Assembly: GCA_003487955.1 (NCBI GenBank)
Contig: DNNJ01000254.1
Location: forward strand, 4,482-10,956
Reading direction: 5' to 3'
DNA from: Clostridiales bacterium
Lineage (GTDB): Bacteria; Bacillota; Clostridia; Tissierellales; Sedimentibacteraceae
Length of the DNA: 6,475 nucleotides
In this document: positions 1 to 6,400 of the stretch, one piece after another
Numbering within the stretch: position 1 is the stretch's first letter
Layout: every line of letters starts with the position of its first letter
The notes under the pieces: generated by a model
Databases searched by the model: none
The model's input: the letters and a program-made list of their open reading frames with translations, nothing else
What the model was told of the DNA's origin: nothing
Program-made: the position numbers and the translations under genes

Positions 1-348
1 AAAAAAGCCATAGAAAGAGCAAACATAGAGTGCAGCTACAAGATTAATTTTAGAGAAGTACCTTCTGAAGGTGCAAGGGGATTTATGCCTTACACCATTA
101 CCGGAGAAGAGCCTATGACGAAAGCTTTTATGAGTGCAATTGAGAAAGTATGCAATACAAAGCCTACCATATCATATTTTCAAAGTATAGGTGATTTTAA
201 CTATTTAGGAACAAGAATAGGTGCACCCGCTGTTATTTTCGGTGCAGCCGGAAGCAATTTCCATGGAAGCGACGAATATGTAGAATTAGATTCAGTCGTA
301 AAAACTGCAGAAGTAATTTACGCTTTTCTTGAAAAGGTACTGTGTTAA
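1..348 (+). CDS. M20-family metallopeptidase/deacylase, C-terminal part (5' end outside window)
   Basis: The frame is open from the first base to a TAA stop at 346-348, giving 115 visible residues. The start lies upstream of the window; an in-frame ATG at 85 is internal to the fold and not a credible start. The sequence matches the end of the catalytic domain of the M20 (ArgE/DapE/carboxypeptidase G2/aminoacylase) family. A GDFNYLGTRIGAPAVIFG stretch precedes a SNFHGSDEYVE motif, whose His (codon 262-264) is the expected last metal ligand, followed by the usual closing helix. Family members are about 380-460 residues, so roughly three quarters is missing. They are usually cytoplasmic, metal-dependent amidohydrolases acting on N-acyl amino acids or small peptides. 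The substrate cannot be read from this fragment. It lies upstream of an amino-acid importer on the same strand, so a shared role in amino-acid salvage is plausible but inferred. Subfamily unknown; family assignment fairly sure. Confidence 0.82.
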   Translation, partial: KKAIERANIECSYKINFREVPSEGARGFMPYTITGEEPMTKAFMSAIEKVCNTKPTISYFQSIGDFNYLGTRIGAPAVIFGAAGSNFHGSDEYVELDSVVKTAEVIYAFLEKVLC

Positions 349-352
349 TTAT

Positions 353-371
353 ATAAAAATTGCATTTTTAT
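353..371. promoter_or_regulatory. AT-rich dyad just after the M20 stop codon
   Basis: Two perfect 8-nt arms, ATAAAAAT (353-360) and ATTTTTAT (364-371), flank a 3-nt TGC centre. The dyad starts four bases after the upstream stop and ends one base before the -35 box of the livK promoter. It could be an operator or UP-like element, or a weak bidirectional terminator. The stem has no G/C, so termination would be poor. It does not match the CodY consensus (AATTTTCWGAAAATT). Function is not known. Confidence 0.35.
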
Positions 372-372
372 C

Positions 373-401
373 TTGCATATATTTTAATAAGTGTTTATAA
401 T
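373..401 (+). promoter_or_regulatory. Predicted sigma-A-type promoter for livK
   Basis: A -35-like TTGCAT (373-378) and a perfect -10 TATAAT (396-401) are separated by 17 nt. Transcription would start near 408, leaving a leader of about 60 nt before livK. The -35 is imperfect (3 of 6), so an activator may assist. A second candidate, TTGACT at 418-423, has only poor -10 sequences downstream and would leave almost no leader. Confidence 0.6.
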
Positions 402-417
402 AATAAAAACGTTTATA

Positions 418-443
418 TTGACTTGGTTTTTTGGACAAGTTAA
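418..443. promoter_or_regulatory. Dyad in the predicted livK leader (possible operator or hairpin)
   Basis: The arms TTGACTTG (418-425) and CAAGTTAA (436-443) are complementary over 8 positions with one G-T wobble, around a 10-nt loop. The dyad lies between the predicted start of transcription and the ribosome binding site at 456-462. It could be a repressor site or a short 5' hairpin. It is not a terminator, because no T-run follows. Confidence 0.4.
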
Positions 444-467
444 TAATTATAAATTGAGGAGGATGTT

Positions 468-1637
468 ATGAATAAAAGGTTGTTATTAATAATCAGTGTT
501 TTATTAGTATTCACAATGATTTTTAGTGCTTGCCAGAATACTGATACCGGAAAACCATCTGAAGAAGAAACAATCAAAATAGGTTGGATAGGTGGATTGA
601 CAGGTGATTTTGCTCCTTGGGGAACATGTGAAAGCAATGCCGCTAATCTGATAGCAGAACAAACAAATGCTAATGGCGGAATTTTAGGCAGAAAGGTTGA
701 AATAATCAGTTATGATACAAGAGGTGATGCTGCTGAATCTGTAAATGCTGTAAAAAGGCTTATTACGCAAGATAAAGTTATAGCTGTATTAGGACCTAAT
801 ACAAGTGGTCAAGCAATGTCAATAACATCTGTGCTAAACGAGCATAAGGTTCCAAACATAGCAACTGTTGCAACTAATCCTACAGTAACAGTTCAAACTG
901 ATGGAACAGTAAACCCGTATAATTTTAGGATATGTTTTATTGACCCGTATCAAGGCGCTGTAGCTGCAGGGTATGCAGCTGACAGATTAGGATATACAAA
1001 AGGTGCGGTACTTTATGATGTTTCCAGCGATGCTTCACAAGCATTTTCTGAATACTTCCAGCAAACATTCATTGAAAAAGGCGGAGAGATTGTAGCAGTG
1101 GAAGGGTTTAAAGGAGGAGATGTAGACTTTAGACCTCAGCTAAGTAAGATAAAAGAAGCAAATCCGGAAGTAATATTATTTCCATATAACTATAAAGACG
1201 TAGCATTAAGTGCTAATCAAGCAAGAGAGCTTGGTATTACAGCGACATTAATGGGCGGTGACGGATGGCCTTCGGAAGTACTTATGGAAATGGCCGGAGA
1301 AGCAATTGAAGGAAGTTTCATAGTAAACCATTTGGATATAGCTGACCCGGTTGTTAAAGAATTTACAGAGCAATATGTAGAGAAATATGATATTAAACCT
1401 GAAATTAATGCATATTTAGTTCATGACGCATTCAAATTACTTGAGGCAGCTATAATAGATGCAAATAGTTTTGATACGGTAAAGATAACAGAATCCTTGA
1501 CAAAGGTAACAGTTGAAGGTCTAACGGGAACGATTAGATTAAGCGAAGAGGATCACAACCCAATTGGAAAACAAGCTGCTATTCAGGAAATTGTGAACAA
1601 AGAATATGTATTCAAAGAGAGATATAGCCCGTATTAA
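468..1637 (+). CDS. livK: Branched-chain amino acid-type ABC transporter substrate-binding lipoprotein
   Basis: This 389-residue protein captures the ligand outside the membrane and delivers it to the LivHM permease. It has a lipoprotein signal peptide: a basic start (MNKR), a hydrophobic core at about 5-19, and a lipobox FSAC with the lipidated Cys at residue 22. A short polar linker leads into a Leu/Ile/Val-binding (Peripla_BP_6) domain from about residue 36 to the end. Family hallmarks are IGWIGGLTGDFAPWG, NANGGILGRKVEI, a GPNTSGQA ligand-loop region and the ATNPTVT segment. Length is normal for the family. The ATG is chosen because GAGGAGG (456-462) sits 5 nt upstream and the signal peptide starts there. 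It is the first gene of the liv operon and is followed by a strong palindrome. The family also binds aromatic amino acids, amides, urea and other small ligands, so the substrate is not proven. Confidence 0.93.
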   Translation: MNKRLLLIISVLLVFTMIFSACQNTDTGKPSEEETIKIGWIGGLTGDFAPWGTCESNAANLIAEQTNANGGILGRKVEIISYDTRGDAAESVNAVKRLITQDKVIAVLGPNTSGQAMSITSVLNEHKVPNIATVATNPTVTVQTDGTVNPYNFRICFIDPYQGAVAAGYAADRLGYTKGAVLYDVSSDASQAFSEYFQQTFIEKGGEIVAVEGFKGGDVDFRPQLSKIKEANPEVILFPYNYKDVALSANQARELGITATLMGGDGWPSEVLMEMAGEAIEGSFIVNHLDIADPVVKEFTEQYVEKYDIKPEINAYLVHDAFKLLEAAIIDANSFDTVKITESLTKVTVEGLTGTIRLSEEDHNPIGKQAAIQEIVNKEYVFKERYSPY

Positions 1638-1648
1638 AAGCTTTATAC

Positions 1649-1684
1649 AACATTTGAGGTTGCTGTACAGCAACCTCAAATGTT
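1649..1684 (+). terminator. Perfect 36-bp palindrome between livK and livH (intra-operon hairpin/attenuator)
   Basis: Arms of 17 nt (1649-1665 and 1668-1684) are perfectly complementary around a central TA, which is itself symmetric, so all 36 bp form a palindrome. It begins 12 nt after the livK stop and ends 21 nt before the livH ribosome binding site. The RNA would form a very stable hairpin. No U-tract follows (the next bases are AAACAAATG), so a classic complete terminator is unlikely. Likely roles are partial termination or protection of the 3' end of livK mRNA, giving more binding protein than permease. A protein-binding site on DNA is the alternative. Confidence 0.7.
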
Positions 1685-1717
1685 AAACAAATGAAAGGCA
1701 GTATCAGGAGGTTATAA

Positions 1718-2599
1718 ATGAACGTATTTTTGCAACAGGTTGTAAATGGGTTATCAATTGGCAGTATATATGCCCTCATGTCAGTAGGCTATTCTCTTGT
1801 ATATAGTATAATGAACTTTTCTAATTTCGCACATGGCGGAGTTATTATGATAGGAGCATATTTAGGATATTTCTGTTTAACTCAATTGGGAGTTCCTTTT
1901 ATTCTTGCTATAATAATGACAGCAATTGGTGCGGGATTATTAGCAGTGTCAATTGAAAGAATAGTATACAGTTCTTTAAGAAAAAGAAACGCACCTTCTC
2001 TTTATTTTCTTATATCTGCGATGGGTGCTTCAATATTCTTGGAGAATATAATAATTGCATCTCCTATAGGGCCGACATTCAGGTCTTATCCGGCTATTTT
2101 TTCTTCAACACCTATAATGCTTGGAAATACAGCTTTAAGCCGTATTGACCTTTTAATGTTCATAATATCTTTCATAAGTTTGATATTACTCATATTTATT
2201 ATTGAGAAGACTAAGATAGGACTTTCCATAAGAGCAACAGCTTTCAATATAAAGGGAAGTACACTTATGGGTGTTAATGTTGACAAGGTAATATTTATAA
2301 TTTTTCTATTGGGAGGATTGCTGGCAGGTATAGCAGGCATGCTTTTTGGCATGAAATACACCGTATATCCGCAAATGGGAGAAATAACAACAAAATCATT
2401 TATAGCGGCTGTTTTTGGAGGTCTCGGGAGTCTGCCCGGTGCTGTAATAGGTTCAATACTTCTTGGTCTGATTGAAACTATGTCTTCCGCATATATATCA
2501 TCACAATACAGGGATTTAATCGCATTTACCCTGTTAATATTTATACTCATTGTTAAGCCTACGGGATTGATGGGTAAGTCCACGGAAGATAAGGCATAG
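1718..2599 (+). CDS. livH: Branched-chain amino acid ABC transporter permease LivH
   Basis: This 293-residue integral membrane protein forms one half of the translocation channel with LivM. The sequence is almost continuously hydrophobic, with about eight membrane-spanning stretches (for example near 12-32, 94-114, 143-163, 190-212 and 265-282). Family motifs are visible. The N-terminal GSIYALMSVGYSLVYSIM region runs into NFAHGG (36-41). Near residues 227-245 lies SFIAAVFGGLGSLPGAVIG, the conserved segment typical of LivH. Length is typical. The start is set by AGGAGG at 1706-1711, 6 nt before ATG. It follows livK by 80 nt, a gap filled by the palindrome, and precedes livM by 9 nt, so livH and the genes after it are probably translated from one message. 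Nothing appears truncated. Confidence 0.93.
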   Translation: MNVFLQQVVNGLSIGSIYALMSVGYSLVYSIMNFSNFAHGGVIMIGAYLGYFCLTQLGVPFILAIIMTAIGAGLLAVSIERIVYSSLRKRNAPSLYFLISAMGASIFLENIIIASPIGPTFRSYPAIFSSTPIMLGNTALSRIDLLMFIISFISLILLIFIIEKTKIGLSIRATAFNIKGSTLMGVNVDKVIFIIFLLGGLLAGIAGMLFGMKYTVYPQMGEITTKSFIAAVFGGLGSLPGAVIGSILLGLIETMSSAYISSQYRDLIAFTLLIFILIVKPTGLMGKSTEDKA

Positions 2600-2608
2600 G
2601 AGGTTATT

Positions 2609-3505
2609 ATGGGCTGGGATTATGTAATAGGAATTTTAATTTTATCCGGTATAAATTTAATGACTGCCTTAGGTCTTTCATTACTTACCGGTTTTACAGG
2701 TCTATTTTCTTTTGGACATGCAGGATTTATAGCAATCGGAGCATACACTGCTACTACAATTACAATGAAGTATAATATTTTTCCGGAATCAATGCTTTGG
2801 TTACAATTTTATTTAGCATTGATAATAGCCGGATTAGTATCTATGTTAGTAAGTTTGATTATAGGAAAATTAACCTTAAATTTAAAAGGAGACTATTTTT
2901 GCATTGCAACTTTGGGGTTTGGAGAAGCAATAAGACTTATTCTTGATAATGTTTCATATTTCGGAGGAGCCAGAGGTCTTCCAAATATACCTACAGTTGG
3001 TACTACTACAATAACTAATGTTATAATTATCGATATTATTGCCGTTATTTGTTTAGTATTCATCATAAATTCAAGACATGGAAGAAATATGACCGCTATC
3101 AGAGAAGATGAATTAGCTGCTCAAACTATAGGAATAAATGTATTTAAATATAAAATGATAGCTCTTGCAATAAGTGCTTTTTATGCAGGTATAGCAGGCG
3201 GTATGTTAGCGCATTATTTAGGATTCATTCAGCCGATTATGTTCAAGATGATTAAGTCAACAGAACTAACAATAATGGTTGTTTTCGGAGGTCTTGGAAG
3301 TGTATCCGGTACTGTTATAGGAACACTGCTCTTAACCTTCTTGCCTGAGGTGTTAAGAAGCTTCTACAATTGGAGACTTGTTCTGTATGGAGCTGCAATA
3401 ATAATAATTATGATAGCAAGACCGCAAGGAATTATGGGTGGAAAGGAATTCAGGATTATCACGTTTTTTAAAAAGATTGGACGTAAGGAGGAGGTAAAGT
3501 CATGA
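2609..3505 (+). CDS. livM: Branched-chain amino acid ABC transporter permease LivM
   Basis: This 298-residue membrane protein is the second channel subunit and the partner of LivH. The N-terminus carries the LivM signature [20 protein letters not shown] (FGHAGF at 35-40). A cytoplasmic loop, [18 protein letters not shown] (from residue 165), corresponds to the conserved LivM region that contacts the ATPases. [18 protein letters not shown] starts at residue 217. Hydrophobic spans cover most of the rest. E. coli LivM is longer at its N-terminus; this shorter form is common in other bacteria. AGGAGG (2598-2603) overlaps the livH stop codon and lies 5 nt before ATG. The stop codon overlaps the livG start in an ATGA arrangement, which implies translational coupling. 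The basic tail ends in [11 protein letters not shown]. Confidence 0.93.
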   Translation: MGWDYVIGILILSGINLMTALGLSLLTGFTGLFSFGHAGFIAIGAYTATTITMKYNIFPESMLWLQFYLALIIAGLVSMLVSLIIGKLTLNLKGDYFCIATLGFGEAIRLILDNVSYFGGARGLPNIPTVGTTTITNVIIIDIIAVICLVFIINSRHGRNMTAIREDELAAQTIGINVFKYKMIALAISAFYAGIAGGMLAHYLGFIQPIMFKMIKSTELTIMVVFGGLGSVSGTVIGTLLLTFLPEVLRSFYNWRLVLYGAAIIIIMIARPQGIMGGKEFRIITFFKKIGRKEEVKS

Positions 3506-4275
3506 GTGTACTTTCTCTAAAGAATTTAACAAAGCAATTTGGAGGATTAACTGCTGTAGATAATGTTACATTTGATATTGAAGAAGGCGAGATTTTTGGC
3601 TTAATAGGACCAAACGGTGCAGGTAAAACCACTATATTTAATTTAATAACAGGAATTTACGGCATTACAAGCGGAGAAATTTTATATTACGATAAAAAAT
3701 TAGAAAATGTTAAGCCTTTTGAAATAGCAAATATGGGAATTACAAGGACATTTCAAAATATCAGGCTGTTTAAAAAGCTTAGTGCTTATGATAATGTACT
3801 TACGGCATGCCATAAATTAGGAGATTACAGCATTCCTGATTCTATTAAAAGATTCGGAAAATTTAAGAATCAAGAAAAGCTGCTAAATGATAAAACAACT
3901 GAATTGTTGAAGTTAATGGGCTTATGGAACTGTAAAGATATTGTTGCATCAAATCTGCCTTATGGTCTGCAAAGAAAGCTTGAGATTGCCAGAGCGTTGG
4001 CATTGGAGCCTAAGCTTTTATTGCTTGACGAGCCTGCAGCAGGTATGAATCCTGAAGAAACAATACAGCTGATGGAACTGATTAAGGAAATAAGAGACGG
4101 ATTTAAGCTTACAGTGCTATTAATTGAGCATCATATGGATTTGGTAATGGGTGTTTGTGACAGGATTTTTGTGCTTAATTTCGGCATACCCTTGGCTCTT
4201 GGGACTCCCGAGGAAATTCAAGGAGATAAGAGAGTTGTTGAAGCTTATCTTGGGAAGGAGGAGAGTCATGCTTAG
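3502..4275 (+). CDS. livG: Branched-chain amino acid ABC transporter ATP-binding protein LivG
   Basis: One of two cytoplasmic ATPases that power the importer (257 residues, normal length). Ordered motifs are: Walker A GPNGAGKT (36-43), Q-loop Gln85 in RTFQNIRLF, a signature [16 protein letters not shown] (from 152), Walker [13 protein letters not shown] with catalytic Glu177, and the H-loop His210 in [11 protein letters not shown]. The signature differs from the LSGGQ consensus, as is usual in LivG, which tends to have L-x-Y-G-x-Q. The insertion around residues 104-130 is also LivG-like and distinguishes it from LivF. AAGGAGGAGG (3485-3494) lies 7 nt before ATG inside the livM end, and the start overlaps the livM stop by 4 nt. 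The 3' end overlaps livF by 8 nt. All catalytic residues look intact. Confidence 0.94.
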   Translation: MSVLSLKNLTKQFGGLTAVDNVTFDIEEGEIFGLIGPNGAGKTTIFNLITGIYGITSGEILYYDKKLENVKPFEIANMGITRTFQNIRLFKKLSAYDNVLTACHKLGDYSIPDSIKRFGKFKNQEKLLNDKTTELLKLMGLWNCKDIVASNLPYGLQRKLEIARALALEPKLLLLDEPAAGMNPEETIQLMELIKEIRDGFKLTVLLIEHHMDLVMGVCDRIFVLNFGIPLALGTPEEIQGDKRVVEAYLGKEESHA

Positions 4276-4987
4276 AGTTAATAATCTAAATGTTTTTTAT
4301 GGCGGAATTCATGCTCTCAAAGGAGTGACCATAGATGTTCAAGAAGGTCAGATAGTTTCAATCATAGGCTCAAACGGAGCAGGGAAGTCTACACTTATAA
4401 ATGCAATCAGCGGCATTGTAAAATATAAGAACGGAGAAATTGTTTACAAGGATGAAAAGCTTCCCAAACAGGCTCATAAAATAGTTAAAGCAGGGATTTG
4501 TCAAGTTCCTGAAGGCAGAGTTATTTTTGCAAATCTAACGGTAATTGAAAATTTAAAAATGGGTGCTTTTCTGAGAACTGATAAAGACGGTATTGAAAAG
4601 GATTTACAAAGAATATTTAAACTTTTCCCCATATTAAAGGAAAGAGAAAGGCAAATGGCAGGAACTCTTTCCGGAGGAGAGCAGCAGATGCTTGCAATGG
4701 GAAGAGGTCTTATGTCAAATCCTGAGCTCATACTCCTTGATGAACCTTCATTAGGGCTTGCACCTTTATTGATAAATACTATATTTGATATTATAATCGA
4801 AATCAAAAAGATGGGAAAAACGATTCTTTTGGTTGAACAAAATGCATTTAAGGCATTGTCTATTGCTGATAAGGCATATGTCTTGGAGCAAGGGGCAGTA
4901 GTAATGGAAGGACTTGCTTCGGAGCTGATTAAAGATGTAAAAATCCAGGAAGCATATTTAGGGAAGAAAAAATCAGAATCTGTATGA
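4268..4987 (+). CDS. livF: Branched-chain amino acid ABC transporter ATP-binding protein LivF
   Basis: The second ATPase of the importer, 239 residues. Motifs in order are Walker A GSNGAGKS (34-41), Q-loop Gln79 followed by VPEGRVIF (a LivF hallmark), ABC signature LSGGEQQM (134-141), and Walker B LILLDEPSLGLAP with Glu159. The VEQN motif (189-192) places Gln191 where most ABC ATPases have the H-loop His; this substitution is normal for LivF. The frame is open further upstream, to an ATG at 4151. However, similarity begins at [13 protein letters not shown], and AGGAGG (4256-4261) is 6 nt before the ATG at 4268, so the shorter start is chosen. It overlaps livG by 8 nt. It is the last gene of the operon; a terminator lies about 80 nt downstream. 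Confidence 0.94.
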   Translation: MLRVNNLNVFYGGIHALKGVTIDVQEGQIVSIIGSNGAGKSTLINAISGIVKYKNGEIVYKDEKLPKQAHKIVKAGICQVPEGRVIFANLTVIENLKMGAFLRTDKDGIEKDLQRIFKLFPILKERERQMAGTLSGGEQQMLAMGRGLMSNPELILLDEPSLGLAPLLINTIFDIIIEIKKMGKTILLVEQNAFKALSIADKAYVLEQGAVVMEGLASELIKDVKIQEAYLGKKKSESV

Positions 4988-5026
4988 CAATGTGGCAAGG
5001 GAGCTGTCATCTTCAAGGATGACGGC
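4984..5026 (+). other. Mutually exclusive hairpins at the livF 3' end
   Basis: TGTCAT at 5005-5010 can pair with ATGACA at 4984-4989, which includes the livF stop codon. Alternatively, it can form part of a 9-bp stem, GCTGTCATC (5003-5011) with GATGACGGC (5018-5026), which has one G-T wobble and a 6-nt loop. The downstream stem looks stronger. No T-run follows either. The segment resembles part of the repeat at 6401-6440 (AGGATGAC followed closely by CCCGTT), so it may be a decayed intergenic repeat rather than a regulator. Confidence 0.4.
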
Positions 5027-5065
5027 ATCCCGTTACTAAGGACTGCAAAATATGAACCTTTTTGG

Positions 5066-5088
5066 AAATCTCGGGAGAGATTTTTTTT
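5066..5088 (+). terminator. Rho-independent terminator of the liv operon
   Basis: AAATCTC (5066-5072) pairs with GAGATTT (5077-5083) around a GGGA loop. An uninterrupted run of eight T covers 5081-5088. The stem is short and only moderately GC-rich, but the T-tract is strong. It lies about 80 nt after the livF stop and just before the next predicted promoter, so it separates the liv operon from the hydrolase gene. Confidence 0.72.
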
Positions 5089-5093
5089 CATAG

Positions 5094-5122
5094 TTGATTT
5101 TATTATAATATAAAGTTATTAT
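5094..5122 (+). promoter_or_regulatory. Predicted promoter for the UPF0173 hydrolase gene
   Basis: TTGATT (5094-5099, 4 of 6 matches) and TATTAT (5117-5122, 5 of 6) are separated by 17 nt. Transcription would start near 5129 with a leader of about 23 nt. The region is very AT-rich and offers other -10-like words (TATAAT at 5104, TATACT at 5122), so the exact start is uncertain. Confidence 0.5.
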
Positions 5123-5151
5123 ATACTTAAGAATAAAAAAGAGGTGATTAT

Positions 5152-5826
5152 ATGAAGCTTACTTTCTTGGGACATTCGGCATTGTTAATTGAAGAAGGAA
5201 ATTTCAAGGGAATTGTGGACCCCTTTATAACAGGAAATTCTTTGTGTGAAACATGTGTTGATGATTTAGTAAATATAACCCATATTTTTGTAACTCATGG
5301 GCACAATGACCATATAGGAGATACAATTAATATAGCAAAAAGAAATAAGGCGCTGATAATTACTAATGCTGAAATTTCTGCATATTTAGGTAAATTTAAT
5401 TTAAGAACTCATGCCATGCATATTGGGGGCAGGACAAAGTTTGATTTTGGCACTGTTAAAATGACAAATGCTCTCCATGGCTCAGGTATTTCCGACAATG
5501 GAAATATGATTTACGGAGGTAATCCGGGAGGATTTGTTATTGAGGTAAATGGCAAAAAAATCTACCATGCAGGTGATACAGGGCTTACATATGATATGAA
5601 GCTATTGGAGGACGAAAAAATAGATGTTGCCTTTCTTCCTATAGGAGGCAATTATACCATGGATATCGATGATGCTGTTAAGGCTGCTGATTTTATAAAA
5701 GCGAAGACTGTGGTGCCAATGCACTATAATACATTCAAAATTATTAATGCTGACCCTGAAACATTTAAAGATAAAGCAGCATCGAATGTTAAAATACTTA
5801 ATATTAATGAAAGTATGAATGTATAA
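5152..5826 (+). CDS. UPF0173-family metal-dependent hydrolase (metallo-beta-lactamase fold)
   Basis: This 224-residue protein is predicted to be cytoplasmic and to have the metallo-beta-lactamase fold. It starts with [14 protein letters not shown], typical of the UPF0173 (YtkL-like) family. The metal site is complete: HGHNDH (49-54) supplies His49, His51, Asp53 and His54, followed by His109 (ALHGSG), bridging Asp142 (HAGDTG) and His191 (PMHYNTF). Length is normal for the family (about 225-230). Substrates of this family are not established, and hydrolytic activity is inferred from the fold. GAGGTG (5141-5146) lies 5 nt before the ATG, and no signal peptide is seen. The gene follows a terminator and has its own predicted promoter, so it is probably not part of the liv operon. 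Its neighbour 69 nt downstream has a separate promoter. The C-terminal end is short but not obviously truncated. Confidence 0.9.
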   Translation: MKLTFLGHSALLIEEGNFKGIVDPFITGNSLCETCVDDLVNITHIFVTHGHNDHIGDTINIAKRNKALIITNAEISAYLGKFNLRTHAMHIGGRTKFDFGTVKMTNALHGSGISDNGNMIYGGNPGGFVIEVNGKKIYHAGDTGLTYDMKLLEDEKIDVAFLPIGGNYTMDIDDAVKAADFIKAKTVVPMHYNTFKIINADPETFKDKAASNVKILNINESMNV

Positions 5827-5833
5827 ATGATTG

Positions 5834-5863
5834 TTGCATAGTAAAAAACTCATATGGTATAAT
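5834..5863 (+). promoter_or_regulatory. Predicted extended -10 promoter for the P-II-like gene
   Basis: TATAAT (5858-5863) is preceded by TGG, giving the extended -10 form TGnTATAAT. TTGCAT (5834-5839) lies 18 nt upstream as a -35-like box. The same TTGCAT word is at the livK promoter. Transcription would start near 5870, within the 69-nt gap after the hydrolase stop. Confidence 0.6.
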
Positions 5864-5874
5864 AACAATATTAT
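5859..5874. promoter_or_regulatory. Small AT dyad over the -10 and start region
   Basis: ATAATA (5859-5864) and TATTAT (5869-5874) are inverted around ACAA. The dyad covers the -10 box and the predicted transcription start, where a repressor could act. Short AT-only dyads are frequent by chance in sequence this AT-rich, so support is weak. Confidence 0.22.
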
Positions 5875-5895
5875 CAGAATCAGGGAGGTTAATAT

Positions 5896-6249
5896 ATGTT
5901 TGCTTTAGTGCTGATATTAAATGATATTTATAAACTTGATGAAATAAATGAGTTGTTCTATGATGAAGAATTAGGAGCTACTTCCATAGACAGTCAGGGA
6001 ATGGGCAAGGTTCTTTTAGACCATAACATAAACTTACCAATGCTTGACAGCGTAAAAAAACTTATAGACGGAAGGAAGCCATACAGCAAATTAATATTCA
6101 GCGTAATAAAAGATAGAGAAAAACTTGATGTTGTTATTCAAAAACTAAGGAAGGAATTGGATTATTTTGAAGAACCGGGCACAGGATTTATGTTTGTAAT
6201 GCCCGTAATAGAAGTTTATGGCCACAGTACGGAAGGAACTGACAATTAA
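5896..6249 (+). CDS. Small P-II-like (GlnB/CutA-fold) protein of unknown function
   Basis: A 117-residue soluble protein with no signal or membrane segment. The pattern suggests a ferredoxin-like beta-alpha-beta repeat as in P-II signalling proteins. A first strand, FALVLILND, and a helix, KLDEINELF, lead to GATSIDSQGMGK, which resembles the P-II GMTV..V.GFGR region. After a mid-region strand and helix comes PGTGFMFVMPVIEVYG (94-109), resembling the P-II B-loop strand GDGKIFV.PV. Differences from true GlnB/GlnK are clear. The T-loop is short and lacks the modified Tyr51, the Gln39 region is absent, and the B-loop Lys is replaced by hydrophobic residues. Classical 2-oxoglutarate/ATP sensing is therefore doubtful. 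GGGAGG (5883-5888) sits 7 nt before ATG. It has its own promoter and a downstream hairpin, so it is probably monocistronic. The fold call comes from pattern reading, not alignment; the function is unknown. Confidence 0.65.
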   Translation: MFALVLILNDIYKLDEINELFYDEELGATSIDSQGMGKVLLDHNINLPMLDSVKKLIDGRKPYSKLIFSVIKDREKLDVVIQKLRKELDYFEEPGTGFMFVMPVIEVYGHSTEGTDN

Positions 6250-6262
6250 GAAAGATAAAAAT

Positions 6263-6304
6263 AAAAGTATGGTAAGGTATGGAAACACACCAACCATACT
6301 TTTT
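6263..6304 (+). terminator. Hairpin terminator after the P-II-like gene
   Basis: AAAAGTATGGT (6263-6273) pairs perfectly with ACCATACTTTT (6293-6303), 11 bp around a 19-nt loop; T continues at 6304. The loop holds a second GTATGG (6277-6282) that can pair with the same CCATAC, giving an alternative, tighter hairpin. It starts 14 nt after the stop codon. The A-run/T-run flanks suit termination in both directions, though the T-tract is short. Confidence 0.6.
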
Positions 6305-6314
6305 GTATGCCAAC

Positions 6315-6378
6315 ACGTCATTCGCAACGAATTCCAAATATATGCGACGTAAGGAGCAAATATATTTGTGAATGAGAC
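6315..6378. repeat. Imperfect inverted-repeat element in the 3' non-coding region
   Basis: ATTCCAAATATAT (6331-6343) pairs with ATATATTTG-T-GAAT (6360-6373), 13 bp with one bulged T, around a 16-nt loop. Outside this, GTCATTC (6317-6323) faces GAATGAGAC (6370-6378), and ACGTC..GCA (from 6315) faces TGCGACGT (6343-6350), so several foldings compete. The element is non-coding and lies past the terminator. It looks like a short interspersed intergenic repeat, possibly joined with the unit that follows. Copies elsewhere in the genome cannot be checked here. Confidence 0.5.
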
Positions 6379-6400
6379 TGCGTAAGCTCAGGTTTTAAAA

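Noticed and set aside
349..467. T-box or other amino-acid riboswitch upstream of livK
   Set aside because: The leader downstream of the predicted start is only about 60 nt, with no T-box motif and no terminator/antiterminator pair.
440..637. Open frame on the minus strand, 65 codons
   Set aside because: It is antisense to the livK signal peptide and leader, with no domain.
2086..2583. Open frame on the minus strand, 165 codons
   Set aside because: It lies wholly inside livH, a clear membrane protein on the + strand, and shows no recognisable domain.
4189..4200. Degenerate ABC signature (LPYGLQ) in LivG as a sign of inactivity
   Set aside because: LivG proteins normally depart from LSGGQ here, and Walker A, Walker B, Q-loop and H-loop residues are all present.
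4151..4267. Longer livF start at ATG 4151, adding 39 residues
   Set aside because: The extra segment overlaps livG in another frame and has no LivF similarity. The ATG at 4268 has an ideal ribosome binding site and starts exactly where the ABC domain begins.
4501..5091. Open frame on the minus strand, 196 codons
   Set aside because: It is antisense to livF, whose motifs are intact, and begins within the terminator. Its composition is that of a reversed ABC ATPase.
5602..5868. Open frame on the minus strand, 88 codons
   Set aside because: It is antisense to the C-terminal half of the hydrolase gene, which has a complete metal site in the other frame.
6145..6327. Open frame on the minus strand, 60 codons
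   Set aside because: It runs through the terminator hairpin and the end of the P-II-like gene; no similarity or convincing context.
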